The position numbers and the translations under genes are program-made. From contig DAITAC010000032.1 of the NCBI GenBank assembly GCA_036824465.1, positions 1 to 39,113 of the forward strand: DNA of 39,113 nt. The letters are read 5' to 3'. Positions 23,816 to 31,545 of this stretch are shown piece after piece (position 1 is the first letter of the stretch; each line of letters opens with the position of its first letter). The notes under the pieces are model-generated. The model was given only the letters and a program-made list of their open reading frames with translations. It was not told the DNA's origin and did not search any database. The stretch comes from JAKOQB01 sp036824465 (GTDB lineage: Bacteria > Pseudomonadota > Gammaproteobacteria > Burkholderiales > Burkholderiaceae_F).

Positions 23816-25735
23816 GTGCACACACACAGATCGCGCATGCTCGCCGCGTTCCGCGGCGAATCGGTGGACACGTTGCCGTATGTTCCACGCCTGGATCTCT
23901 GGTATCTCGCGAATGCGACCTCGGGCACATTGCCGAGGCAGTATGTCGGCCGCCGCATGAACGAGATCGCCCGCGCCGAAGGCTGGGCGGTCTATTTTCG
24001 CTTCGCGGACGACCAGTTAAGCGAGGAGGATCGCCCCAAGTACCTGCATCGCGGCATCGGCCTGTACGCCAGCCGCGACACGGTGTACGACATCATTTTT
24101 CCGCGCGATGTTGAAATTCGCGTCCGGCGTGACGGTGGCCGCCAGCGCGTCGAATATCACACGCCGCTGGGGATGGTCAGCGCCACCGTGCACTACGACG
24201 TCGAAGCGCAGAAGCTCGGCATCACCATTCCCACCATCGTCGAGCACCTGATCAAGACGCCGGCGGACTACGCGCCCGCGGGTTATCTGTTCGAGCATCT
24301 CGACGTCAAGCCTAACTTCGAACGCTTCAATCGCTGGTCAGCGGAGGAAATCCGCGATGACGGCGTACCCGTGGCCCTGGGCTTCCTGGGCGCCTCACCG
24401 GTCAACGAAATCCAGCGCGACCTGATCGATTCGACGCAGTTCTTCTTTCACTACAAGGATCATCAGGACAAGCTCCTGCGGCTCGCTGAACAGATGGAGC
24501 CGTTATTTGAAAAGATCCTCGCGATCATGTGCCGGTCACCGGCCGACGTGGTGTGGTGGGGGGCCAACTTCGACGACATGATCACTTACCCTCCGTACTT
24601 CGCAAAGGAAATCCAGCCCTGGATTCGCAAGGTGTCGGACACCCTGGCGCGGCACGGCAAGCTGCTGATGTGCCATACCGACGGCGAGAACGAAGGCCTG
24701 ATGGACCTGATTCGGGACTCAGGCATGCACATCGCGGAGTCGATCTGTCCGGCGCCGATGACGAAACTGAGCCTCGCCGAGTACTACCGGCGCTGGAGCC
24801 CGAATCTGACGCTGTTCGGCGGTGTGCCTTCAACGGTGGTGCTGGACGAAACAAGCGACGCGGACTTTGAAGCCTATATGGACGAGTTGTTCCGCGCCGT
24901 CGCACCGGGCACGCGCTACCTGGTCGGCATTGCCGACCAGGTGCCTCCGAACGCGATCTTTTCGCGGCTGCAACGCATCGGCGAGCGGGTGACCAAGGAA
25001 GGCGCGTTGCCGCTCAAGGCGGGCACGGCGCGACCCCTGACTGCCACAGCGCTTGGCCAGCCCGTTGCAGCGGCAGCGGCGGACGCAGTCGACGACATCT
25101 ACGCCGATGTGCGCCAGGACGTTGCCAAGGGCAGGCACATCGCGATCAAGGATCACGTGGGCGACCTGCTGGCGCGCGGGATCCCCGCCCCGCAGATCCT
25201 CGACAAGGGCCTGATCGCCGCCATCGACGTGGTCGGCAAGCGCATGGCGGCCGGCCAGGCGTATATCCCGGAGGTGCTGCTTGCGGCCCGCGCGATGAGC
25301 GCGGCGGTGTCGGTGCTCGAACCCCATCTGGCCGCCAGCGGTGATCAGCAACGCGGCAAGATTCTTATCGGCACTGTCACCGGTGACATGCATGACATCG
25401 GCAAGAACCTCGTCGTCACCATGCTCAAGGGCGTGGGTTTCGACGTCGTCGACCTTGGGGTGAATGTGTCGCGCGAGCAGTTCTGCGATGCCGTGGCCGA
25501 ACACCAGCCCGATGTCCTGGGTCTGTCCGCTCTGCTCACTACCACCATGATGGAGATGCGCGAAATCATCAAGGCGCTTGATGCGCGTGGACTGCGCTCG
25601 AAATGCAAGGTTGTCGTCGGCGGCGCGCCGGTGAGCGAACATTTCGCCCACCAGATCGGAGCCGACGGCTTCGCGCCGGACGCGGTTCAGGCGGTGACGA
25701 TCGCCAAGCGTCTCGTCGCGGCGCAGTCCGCCTGA
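23816..25735 (+). CDS. CmuA-like bifunctional protein: UroD-type methyltransferase fused to a corrinoid domain
   Basis: This 639-residue protein has the domain order of chloromethane methyltransferase CmuA. Residues 1-370 are a uroporphyrinogen-decarboxylase-fold methyltransferase, with candidate metal ligands in CHTDGENEG (H287, D289) and ESICPAP (C311). A linker rich in Ala follows. The cap domain (KDHVGDLLARGIPAPQILDK) and B12-binding domain then contain DMHDIG (D524, H526, G529), where H526 would be the lower cobalt ligand. It could take a methyl group from substrate to its own cobalamin. GTG start with GGAGGAG upstream, 12 bases after gntR. The true methyl donor is unknown; chloromethane is only one possibility and no cmuB/cmuC are seen. 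Confidence 0.87.
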   Translation: MHTHRSRMLAAFRGESVDTLPYVPRLDLWYLANATSGTLPRQYVGRRMNEIARAEGWAVYFRFADDQLSEEDRPKYLHRGIGLYASRDTVYDIIFPRDVEIRVRRDGGRQRVEYHTPLGMVSATVHYDVEAQKLGITIPTIVEHLIKTPADYAPAGYLFEHLDVKPNFERFNRWSAEEIRDDGVPVALGFLGASPVNEIQRDLIDSTQFFFHYKDHQDKLLRLAEQMEPLFEKILAIMCRSPADVVWWGANFDDMITYPPYFAKEIQPWIRKVSDTLARHGKLLMCHTDGENEGLMDLIRDSGMHIAESICPAPMTKLSLAEYYRRWSPNLTLFGGVPSTVVLDETSDADFEAYMDELFRAVAPGTRYLVGIADQVPPNAIFSRLQRIGERVTKEGALPLKAGTARPLTATALGQPVAAAAADAVDDIYADVRQDVAKGRHIAIKDHVGDLLARGIPAPQILDKGLIAAIDVVGKRMAAGQAYIPEVLLAARAMSAAVSVLEPHLAASGDQQRGKILIGTVTGDMHDIGKNLVVTMLKGVGFDVVDLGVNVSREQFCDAVAEHQPDVLGLSALLTTTMMEMREIIKALDARGLRSKCKVVVGGAPVSEHFAHQIGADGFAPDAVQAVTIAKRLVAAQSA

Positions 25736-25785
25736 TCATTGCCGGTGCTGCGGCGCGAGAGCATGGCGGCGCTGGACACCGTGTT

Positions 25786-25806
25786 GCATATACTCATAAC
25801 ATATCA
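25786..25806 (+). promoter_or_regulatory. Operator D upstream of the hydroxylase/second TRAP unit
   Basis: GCATAT-N9-ATATCA; the minus strand reads TGATATGTTATG, carrying the shared half-site. TGGACA (25773-25778), a 16-base spacer and CATAAC (25795-25800) are a possible but weak promoter overlapped by the site. The hydroxylase start is 45 bases downstream. Confidence 0.5.
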
Positions 25807-25850
25807 GTCGTGTGCAGGAACACTGCCCCGGCCCGACAAGGAGTACTGAG

Positions 25851-26663
25851 ATGGCAGAACTGATCGAACGCCACAACCCCTCGCCGCGGCAGCTCAAATT
25901 CCGCGAGCAGTACCGCTCCCAGATCCACCCCGCCTACAACGGGCCGCTGCACATCGGCGTCATCTACGCGGTCGGCATCGCCGTCATCTCCTGGTGCGTG
26001 GGCCGGCTGGACCACGCCAGCTGGGAATGGCTGCTCGTGATCCCGGTGTTCTTCTTCTCCAATCTGTTCGAGTGGTACATGCACAAGTACGTGATGCACC
26101 GCCTGGTGGACGTGTGGGCGCTGCGCGCGATCTACGACCGCCATACGCGCCAGCATCACCAGTACTTCACCGACAGTGAAATGACGGTCGAGTCGACGCG
26201 CGAGTGGCGCATCATCTTCTTCCCCTGGCGCGCTCTGTTCACGTTCATGGGACTGGGCGTACCCTTCGCCTTACTGCTTGCCCAGATTGTCAATGTCAAT
26301 GCGGGCTACGTCCTGATGATCACCATCGTCGGCCAGTATCTGATCTACGAGACCTTCCACTACTGCTGCCATGTGCACGACAACTGGTTCGTGCGTTACG
26401 TGCCGTTTGTCAACACGATTCGCCGCCACCACACGGCGCACCACAACTACGGCGTCATGATGACTCACAACATGAACCTCACGTTCCCGATCGCCGACTG
26501 GTTCATGGGTACCAGCGACCTGAATCGCGGGCTTATCGGCACATTGTTCAACGGTTACAACGAGGACTACATCAAGCCGGAACTCAAGCCCACCATCGAG
26601 AAGTATCGTCGTCCCGATGCGCCGGTTTCCCTCGATGGGCCGATAGGAGAGCAAGCCGCATAA
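25851..26663 (+). CDS. Fatty acid hydroxylase/sterol desaturase-family di-iron membrane enzyme
   Basis: A 270-residue membrane oxygenase. All histidine boxes are present: HKYVMH (H78, H83), HTRQHH (H98, H102, H103), HYCCH (H170, H174) and HHTAHH (H193-H198), between about four hydrophobic helices. The superfamily hydroxylates or desaturates lipids, sterols and carotenoids, and one branch cleaves ether lipids. With O2 and a membrane-bound electron donor it could open an alkyl or methyl ether, but the substrate is not determined. ATG at 25851 follows AAGGAG. It leads the unit containing the second TRAP transporter, 42 bases ahead of its dctP. Confidence 0.88.
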   Translation: MAELIERHNPSPRQLKFREQYRSQIHPAYNGPLHIGVIYAVGIAVISWCVGRLDHASWEWLLVIPVFFFSNLFEWYMHKYVMHRLVDVWALRAIYDRHTRQHHQYFTDSEMTVESTREWRIIFFPWRALFTFMGLGVPFALLLAQIVNVNAGYVLMITIVGQYLIYETFHYCCHVHDNWFVRYVPFVNTIRRHHTAHHNYGVMMTHNMNLTFPIADWFMGTSDLNRGLIGTLFNGYNEDYIKPELKPTIEKYRRPDAPVSLDGPIGEQAA

Positions 26664-26705
26664 CCGCACCCCCGTGCATATGACAGCGATGAGAGGAGAG
26701 CAAAC

Positions 26706-27767
26706 GTGAAGAAGCGTGAATTCCTGAAGGTCAGTGCCGCCGCATCAGCCGGACTTGCTGTCGTACCGCCGGCGCAGGCGCAGGCAACGTACAACTGGAA
26801 AATGGCGACCGGCTGGCCCGGTGGTCCGCTGATGGACATCGGCGCCAAGGCCTTCGCCGAGAAGCTGGAGACAATGTCAGGCGGCCGCTTCAAGATTCAG
26901 GCTTTCCCCGGCGGCGCTTTGGGCAATGCGCTGAAAGTGCCGGAGACCGTGAAGAACGGCGTCGCGGAATGCGGACATACCTGGATGGGTTACGACTGGG
27001 GCAAGGATCCGACCACGGTGCTGTTCGGTGGCTACGCCGGCTCGTTCGACACCGAACGCATGTTGCATTGGATCTATGAGGGCGGCGGCGCGGAACTGCA
27101 GCGCCAGTTCCGCGAAGAGTCGGAGGGCATCATCTCGATTCCGCTGTTCATTCGCACGGCCGAGGTCTTCCTGCATTCTCGCAAACCGGTCAAGACGCTC
27201 GCGGACCTGAAGGGCCTCAAGATCCGCACCGCCGGCGCGTGGCTCGAAATGGCCAAGGACCTTGGCGCAGCGCCCGTCACGACCGCGGGTGGGGACGTCT
27301 ACCCGATGCTGGAGCGCGGTGCGATCGATGCCACCGAGTGGGGCACGCTGTGGGAGAACATTTCCCCGGGTTTCTACAAGGTCGCCAAGTACCTGATCTA
27401 CCCCGGCGTGCATCAGCCCACTGCGCCTTTTGAGCTGACAATCAACAAGGATGCCTGGAACAAGCTGTCAGCGGCCGACAAGAAACTGGTCGAAACCGTG
27501 GCCAAGCTCGTCACCTTCGAAAGCTGGCTCAGGATCGGCCAGGAAGACGCCAAGGCCCTGGATTTCTATCGCAAGGCCGGCAACACGATCATCGAACTCG
27601 ACGACGAAGTTCAGTATGCCGGGCGCAAGATCGGACTCGACTGGGCCGAGAAGGTCGCCAAGGAAAACAAGTACCCGTGGTTCGCCAAAGTGCACAAGAG
27701 TCTTCAGGAATTCGAGGTGCTGTGGGCGAACGCCGATCACTATCGCAAGGTCAAGGTGAAGACCTGA
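26706..27767 (+). CDS. dctP: TRAP transporter substrate-binding protein DctP (system 2)
   Basis: A 353-residue periplasmic binding protein. The signal KKREFLKVSAAASAGLAVVP ends at a likely AQA cleavage site. The mature part starts with TYNWKMATGWPGGPLMDIGA, and has KGLKIRTAGAWLEMAKDLGA with the binding arginine, then GGDVYPMLERGAIDATEWGT. These features fit the DctP branch annotated for mannonate- or keto-acid-like ligands, though ligand cannot be assigned. GTG start at 26706 with AGAGGAG upstream. It shares little with DctP 1, so the two systems likely import different compounds. Confidence 0.93.
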   Translation: MKKREFLKVSAAASAGLAVVPPAQAQATYNWKMATGWPGGPLMDIGAKAFAEKLETMSGGRFKIQAFPGGALGNALKVPETVKNGVAECGHTWMGYDWGKDPTTVLFGGYAGSFDTERMLHWIYEGGGAELQRQFREESEGIISIPLFIRTAEVFLHSRKPVKTLADLKGLKIRTAGAWLEMAKDLGAAPVTTAGGDVYPMLERGAIDATEWGTLWENISPGFYKVAKYLIYPGVHQPTAPFELTINKDAWNKLSAADKKLVETVAKLVTFESWLRIGQEDAKALDFYRKAGNTIIELDDEVQYAGRKIGLDWAEKVAKENKYPWFAKVHKSLQEFEVLWANADHYRKVKVKT

Positions 27768-27784
27768 TCATCGTCAGAGCCGAG

Positions 27785-27809
27785 ACGGGGCGCGCAAGCG
27801 CCCCGTTTT
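27785..27809 (+). terminator. Terminator/attenuator between dctP and dctQ (system 2)
   Basis: CGGGGCGC-gcaa-GCGCCCCG followed by TTTT, a GC-rich stem with a tetraloop and T tract. It lies 18 bases after the dctP stop and just before dctQ. Partial termination or 3'-end protection here would give more binding protein than membrane subunits. Confidence 0.8.
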
Positions 27810-27824
27810 CTGTCAATTCCTCAA

Positions 27825-28352
27825 ATGTCCCAGAACAACAGTGAGCCAGGCGCGATGGATGCGCTGATACGTTTTATCGAGCGCATCACCGGCAGCGTCG
27901 GCATTATGGCCTCGTTTGCGATCGTGCCCCTGGTGATCGCCACCTGCTACGAGGTGTTCGCCCGCTACGTCATGGGCGCACCCACGGTGTGGGCCTACGA
28001 GGTGGGATACATCCTCACCGGTTCGCACTTCCTGCTCGGCATGGCCTACACGCTGCGAGCCGACGCCCATATCCGCATCGACATATTCAGCGGGCACTTT
28101 TCGCCGCGCACGCGCGCCGCCATCGACCTGGCCGCCTATTCCGTCATCCTGCCGCTGATGGTGTGGCTGTCCTACACGCTGTACCAGCACCTGATGACTG
28201 GCTATCTGCGCAGCGAGAGAAGCGGTCAGTCGGCGATGAATCTGCCCGTGTGGCCGTTCCGCATTGTCTTCCTCGTTGCCTTTTCGCTGCTGGCGCTGCA
28301 GATGCTGGCCGAAGTGGTGAAGCGGGCGCGCAACCTGAAGCGCGGAAATTGA
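27825..28352 (+). CDS. dctQ: TRAP transporter small permease DctQ (system 2)
   Basis: A 175-residue four-helix membrane subunit. Typical stretches are IVPLVIATCYEVFARYVMGA, WAYEVGYILTGSHFLLGMAY, DAHIRIDIFSGHFSPRTRA and a PFRIVFLVAFSLLALQMLAE final helix. The ATG at 27825 lacks a clear ribosome site; an in-frame ATG at 27855 is possible. The stop overlaps the dctM start by one base (TGATG). Confidence 0.9.
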   Translation: MSQNNSEPGAMDALIRFIERITGSVGIMASFAIVPLVIATCYEVFARYVMGAPTVWAYEVGYILTGSHFLLGMAYTLRADAHIRIDIFSGHFSPRTRAAIDLAAYSVILPLMVWLSYTLYQHLMTGYLRSERSGQSAMNLPVWPFRIVFLVAFSLLALQMLAEVVKRARNLKRGN

Positions 28353-29671
28353 TGGACTACCTGCCGTTCCTGATGCTGCCGGTGGCCTTCGTGCTCATGT
28401 TCCTCGGCGTGCACGTGGCGTTCTCGATGATGCTCACGGCCGTGCTGTTCGGGCTGGCGATCTTCGGCAACCGGGTGGTGTTCCAGTTCGTCGAGAAGAT
28501 CGAGGACATCTCGTCGAACTTCGTGTTTGCCGCCATTCCGCTCTTCGTGTTCATGGGCGCGATGCTGGAAAAATCCGGCATCGCTGACAAGCTGTTCGAG
28601 GCCATCCACATCTGGACGCGGCGCCTGCCGGGAGGCTTGGCGCTGGCGACGGTGACGATGTGCATTTTTTTCGCCGCATCGTCCGGTGTGATCGGTGCGA
28701 CGGAGTCGGTGGTGGGACTGCTCACCATTCCCATCATGCTGCGCTACGGGTACGACAAGCCGCTCATCTCCGGCACCATCTGTGCCGGCGGATCGCTCGG
28801 AACCATCATCCCGCCCTCGGTGGTGGCGGTCGTGATGGGCCCGATGGCCAATCAGTCGGTCGGCGACCTGCTCTACGGAATGACCTTGCCCGGCCTCATC
28901 ATGGGCCTGCTGTACATCATCTACATCTTCTTCCTGTGTTTGTTCAAGCCGGAAATGGGGCCGCGCATTCCGCCTGAGCCCAGTGATCCCAGCTTCATCG
29001 AAAAACTGTGGATCACGGCGAAGAACATGGTGCCACCAGTGTTCATGATCTTTGCGGTGCTCGGCTCGATTCTGCTGGGCTGGGCCTCTCCAACCGAGGC
29101 GGCCGCCATCGGCGCCCTATGCTCGGTTCTGCTCACGGTGCTGTATCGCAACTTCTCGTGGAGCGGACTGTACGAGGCGTTGCTCAAGACGCTCACGATC
29201 ACCGCGATGATCATGACGGTGCTGATGGCCGGGACGCTCTTCACCGGCGTCTTCATCGGCGGCGGCGGCATCAATACTGCCAGCCTGCTCATCGCCAAGA
29301 TGCAGCTTTCACCGTGGATGCTGCTCGCGCTGATGATGCTGATCATCTTCATCGCCGGGTTCTTCCTCGACTGGATCTCGATCGTGCTGATCTTCGTGCC
29401 GCTGTTCACGCCACTGGCGATCGGTGCCGGCTTTGATCCGGTGTGGTTCTGTGTGCTTTTCCTGATCATGATCCAGACCAGTTACCTGACGCCGCCCATG
29501 GCGCCGGCCATCTTCTACCTGCGCGCCGTGGCACCGGCGGAGATCACGATCCGCCACATGTACGCCGGCGTGGTGCCGTTCATTGCCCTGCAATGCCTGA
29601 CGCTCATCATCGTCATGATCTTTCCACGGCTGGTGAGCTGGCTGCCGAGCGTGATGCTGCAGATGAAGTAG
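28352..29671 (+). CDS. dctM: TRAP transporter large permease DctM (system 2)
   Basis: A 439-residue permease with about 12 hydrophobic segments. Family motifs are IPLFVFMGAMLEKSGIAD, GTICAGGSLGTIIPPSVV, GWASPTEAAAIGALCS and FLIMIQTSYLTPPMAPAIFY. It is coupled to dctQ through TGATG. The gene ends 13 bases before the -35 box of promoter E, so the corrinoid operon can also be read from here by read-through. Confidence 0.94.
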   Translation: MDYLPFLMLPVAFVLMFLGVHVAFSMMLTAVLFGLAIFGNRVVFQFVEKIEDISSNFVFAAIPLFVFMGAMLEKSGIADKLFEAIHIWTRRLPGGLALATVTMCIFFAASSGVIGATESVVGLLTIPIMLRYGYDKPLISGTICAGGSLGTIIPPSVVAVVMGPMANQSVGDLLYGMTLPGLIMGLLYIIYIFFLCLFKPEMGPRIPPEPSDPSFIEKLWITAKNMVPPVFMIFAVLGSILLGWASPTEAAAIGALCSVLLTVLYRNFSWSGLYEALLKTLTITAMIMTVLMAGTLFTGVFIGGGGINTASLLIAKMQLSPWMLLALMMLIIFIAGFFLDWISIVLIFVPLFTPLAIGAGFDPVWFCVLFLIMIQTSYLTPPMAPAIFYLRAVAPAEITIRHMYAGVVPFIALQCLTLIIVMIFPRLVSWLPSVMLQMK

Positions 29672-29684
29672 CGGCGGATGTCCG

Positions 29685-29715
29685 TTGACAGGTACAGACA
29701 TATCTGTAATATGTC
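29685..29715 (+). promoter_or_regulatory. Promoter and operator E of the corrinoid operon
   Basis: TTGACA (29685-29690), a 16-base spacer and TAATAT (29707-29712) form a strong sigma70 promoter. A perfect dyad GACATAT-CTGTA-ATATGTC (29697-29715) covers the spacer's end and the -10 box. A repressor there would block polymerase. No cobalamin riboswitch fits in the 30 bases before the start codon. Confidence 0.75.
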
Positions 29716-29745
29716 ACGAGTACACAACGCCTCGGGAGGATGGCG

Positions 29746-30381
29746 ATGTCGGAAGCTATTGCGGCGATCAAGGATTGGGTGATCAAGGGCAAGAAGAATG
29801 AGGCAGTAGCAGCGACGCGCGCGGCGCTCGCGGCCGGCGTCGATCCCGGCGCCATCATGAAGGACGGTCTCATCGCCGCCATGTCGGTGGTGGGGCAGAA
29901 GTATTCCTCGGGCGAGTTCTTCCTGCCGCAGATGATGATCGCCGCCCGTGCGATGACGGAGGTCGTGCCGGTGCTCAAGCCCCACCTGGTGGGCAAGGCG
30001 GCCGAGTCCAAGGGCAAGGCGGTCATCGGGACCGTGCAGGGCGACTTCCACGACATCGGCAAGAACATCGTGCGCATGATGATGGAGGGCGCCGGCTACG
30101 AGGTGATCGACCTGGGTGTTGACGTCACCGCTGACAAGTTCGTGGAGGCGGTGCGCAAGGAAACGCCGCAGTTCGTGCTGATGAGTGCCCTCATCACCCT
30201 CACCATGGAGAGCATGCGCCGCACCATCGCCGCAATCGACGCGGCCGGGCTGCGCTCATCGGTGCGCATCGGTGTCGGGGGCGCCCCGCTCACCCACAAG
30301 TACGCAGAGGAAATCGGCGCCGATTTCTACAGCGAAGACGCCTACGAATGCGTCCAGGCCTGCAACCGACTGGTCCACTGA
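29746..30381 (+). CDS. Stand-alone corrinoid (methyl carrier) protein
   Basis: A 211-residue carrier of the MtaC/MtbC/MtgC type that holds a methyl group on cobalamin between two methyltransferases. An N-terminal helical cap (KDWVIKGKKNEAVAATRAAL, FLPQMMIAARAMTEVV) precedes the B12-binding domain with DFHDIG (D100, H102, G105), H102 being the lower cobalt ligand. The C-terminal VGGAPLTHKYAEEIGADFYS closes the nucleotide tail pocket. I prefer the ATG at 29746: GGGAGG is correctly spaced for it and too close to the ATG at 29740. The UroD-type methyltransferase follows 19 bases later and is the likely partner. Confidence 0.93.
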   Translation: MSEAIAAIKDWVIKGKKNEAVAATRAALAAGVDPGAIMKDGLIAAMSVVGQKYSSGEFFLPQMMIAARAMTEVVPVLKPHLVGKAAESKGKAVIGTVQGDFHDIGKNIVRMMMEGAGYEVIDLGVDVTADKFVEAVRKETPQFVLMSALITLTMESMRRTIAAIDAAGLRSSVRIGVGGAPLTHKYAEEIGADFYSEDAYECVQACNRLVH

Positions 30382-30400
30382 GCGCACGAGGAAGAGCCAG

Positions 30401-31486
30401 ATGAAACCAAGAGAACGCGTTCTGACAGCGCTCAAACGCGGGCAACCGGACAAGGTGCCCTGGATCGAGAACGACATCGAAGAGGAAATGCAGGTGCGCA
30501 TCATGGGCGGACGCACCGACTACACGCCGGGCGAGTTGTGCCGGGCACTGGGCCTGGACGGCTTCGGCTACCACTTTCCGAGCGGGCAGCGCGCCAGTGA
30601 CGGCCAGTCGATCCAGACCACCGGCAAGACGGGCAAGGAGGCCTGGTACTACCCGCAGCGCATCACCTTCGATTTCGTCCCGCCCTGGATCGCCGAGATG
30701 GGCACTGATCCGTCCAACGGCCGCACCTATGTGAAACAGGGTCTGCTGACCAGCCGCGAGTCGCTGGAACTGTTCGATCGCTTTCTGCCTGACCCGGACC
30801 ACCCGGCGCGCTACGAAAAAGTGGCGGAGTGGATCGAGAAGTATCGCGAGGATTTCGCGGTTTTCGCCCGCATCCGCCTCGGCGGTGCCAGCACGTTCGA
30901 GAGCATGGGCCTGGATGCGTTCTCGATCATGATGTACGACGACCCGGACCTGGTGAAGGAGATCCATCGGCGCTTTTCCGAGTGGTCGGCGCGCGTCGTG
31001 CAGCATCTGAACAAGATGGACTTCGACTTCATCTGGGCCAACGACGACCACGCCGACACCAAGATGCCGTGGGTCAGCATCGAGATGTGGGAAGAGTTCA
31101 TGAAGCCCTACCAGATGATGGTGGCGCGGGAAATCAAGAAGCCCTGGATCTTCCACAGCGACGGCAATCTGTTTCCGCTTCTCGACGGACTGATCACGCT
31201 CGGCATGAACGGGATACATCCGGTGCAGCCGTCGGCGATGGATATCAACCGGCTCAAGGAGCAGTACGGCGACCGGCTCTGCATCGTCGGCAACATCGAT
31301 CTGGACTACACGCTGCCGCGCGGCACCGAAGCTGAAGTCGAGGCCGAAGTGCGCGATCGCATCGAGAAGGTGGGCAAAGGCGGCGGCTACATGATCTCCA
31401 GCGGCAACAGCATCACCGACTACTGCAAGCTCGAAAACGTCTGGGCCATGTCGCGCGCGATTAACGCGTACCGTACCTATCGCTGA
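30401..31486 (+). CDS. UroD-fold cobalamin-dependent methyltransferase (MtaA/CmuA-N type)
   Basis: A 361-residue member of the uroporphyrinogen-decarboxylase superfamily. The start MKPRERVLTALKRGQPDKVP is typical of the group. The metal region is IFHSDGNLFPLL (H252, D254), and GNIDLDYTLPRGTEAEVEAE follows. The Arg cluster needed for haem-precursor decarboxylation is not evident. Next to a corrinoid protein it most likely transfers a methyl group to or from cobalamin. It resembles the N-terminal half of the CmuA-like protein in fold but differs in detail, so the two may serve different donors. ATG at 30401, with GAGGAAGAG upstream. Confidence 0.85.
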   Translation: MKPRERVLTALKRGQPDKVPWIENDIEEEMQVRIMGGRTDYTPGELCRALGLDGFGYHFPSGQRASDGQSIQTTGKTGKEAWYYPQRITFDFVPPWIAEMGTDPSNGRTYVKQGLLTSRESLELFDRFLPDPDHPARYEKVAEWIEKYREDFAVFARIRLGGASTFESMGLDAFSIMMYDDPDLVKEIHRRFSEWSARVVQHLNKMDFDFIWANDDHADTKMPWVSIEMWEEFMKPYQMMVAREIKKPWIFHSDGNLFPLLDGLITLGMNGIHPVQPSAMDINRLKEQYGDRLCIVGNIDLDYTLPRGTEAEVEAEVRDRIEKVGKGGGYMISSGNSITDYCKLENVWAMSRAINAYRTYR

Positions 31487-31545
31487 TCGACACGCCCACT
31501 GCAACTGCGGTCCCGCCAGGGCCCGCTAACTCCGGTCTCATCATC

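Noticed and set aside
23816..25735. Calling the fused protein chloromethane methyltransferase CmuA
   Set aside because: Domain order agrees, but cmuB, cmuC and purU are not seen and the substrate cannot be inferred from the fold.
29672..29745. Cobalamin riboswitch upstream of the corrinoid operon
   Set aside because: The gap is only 74 bases, filled by a sigma70 promoter and dyad; no B12-box-like sequence is seen.
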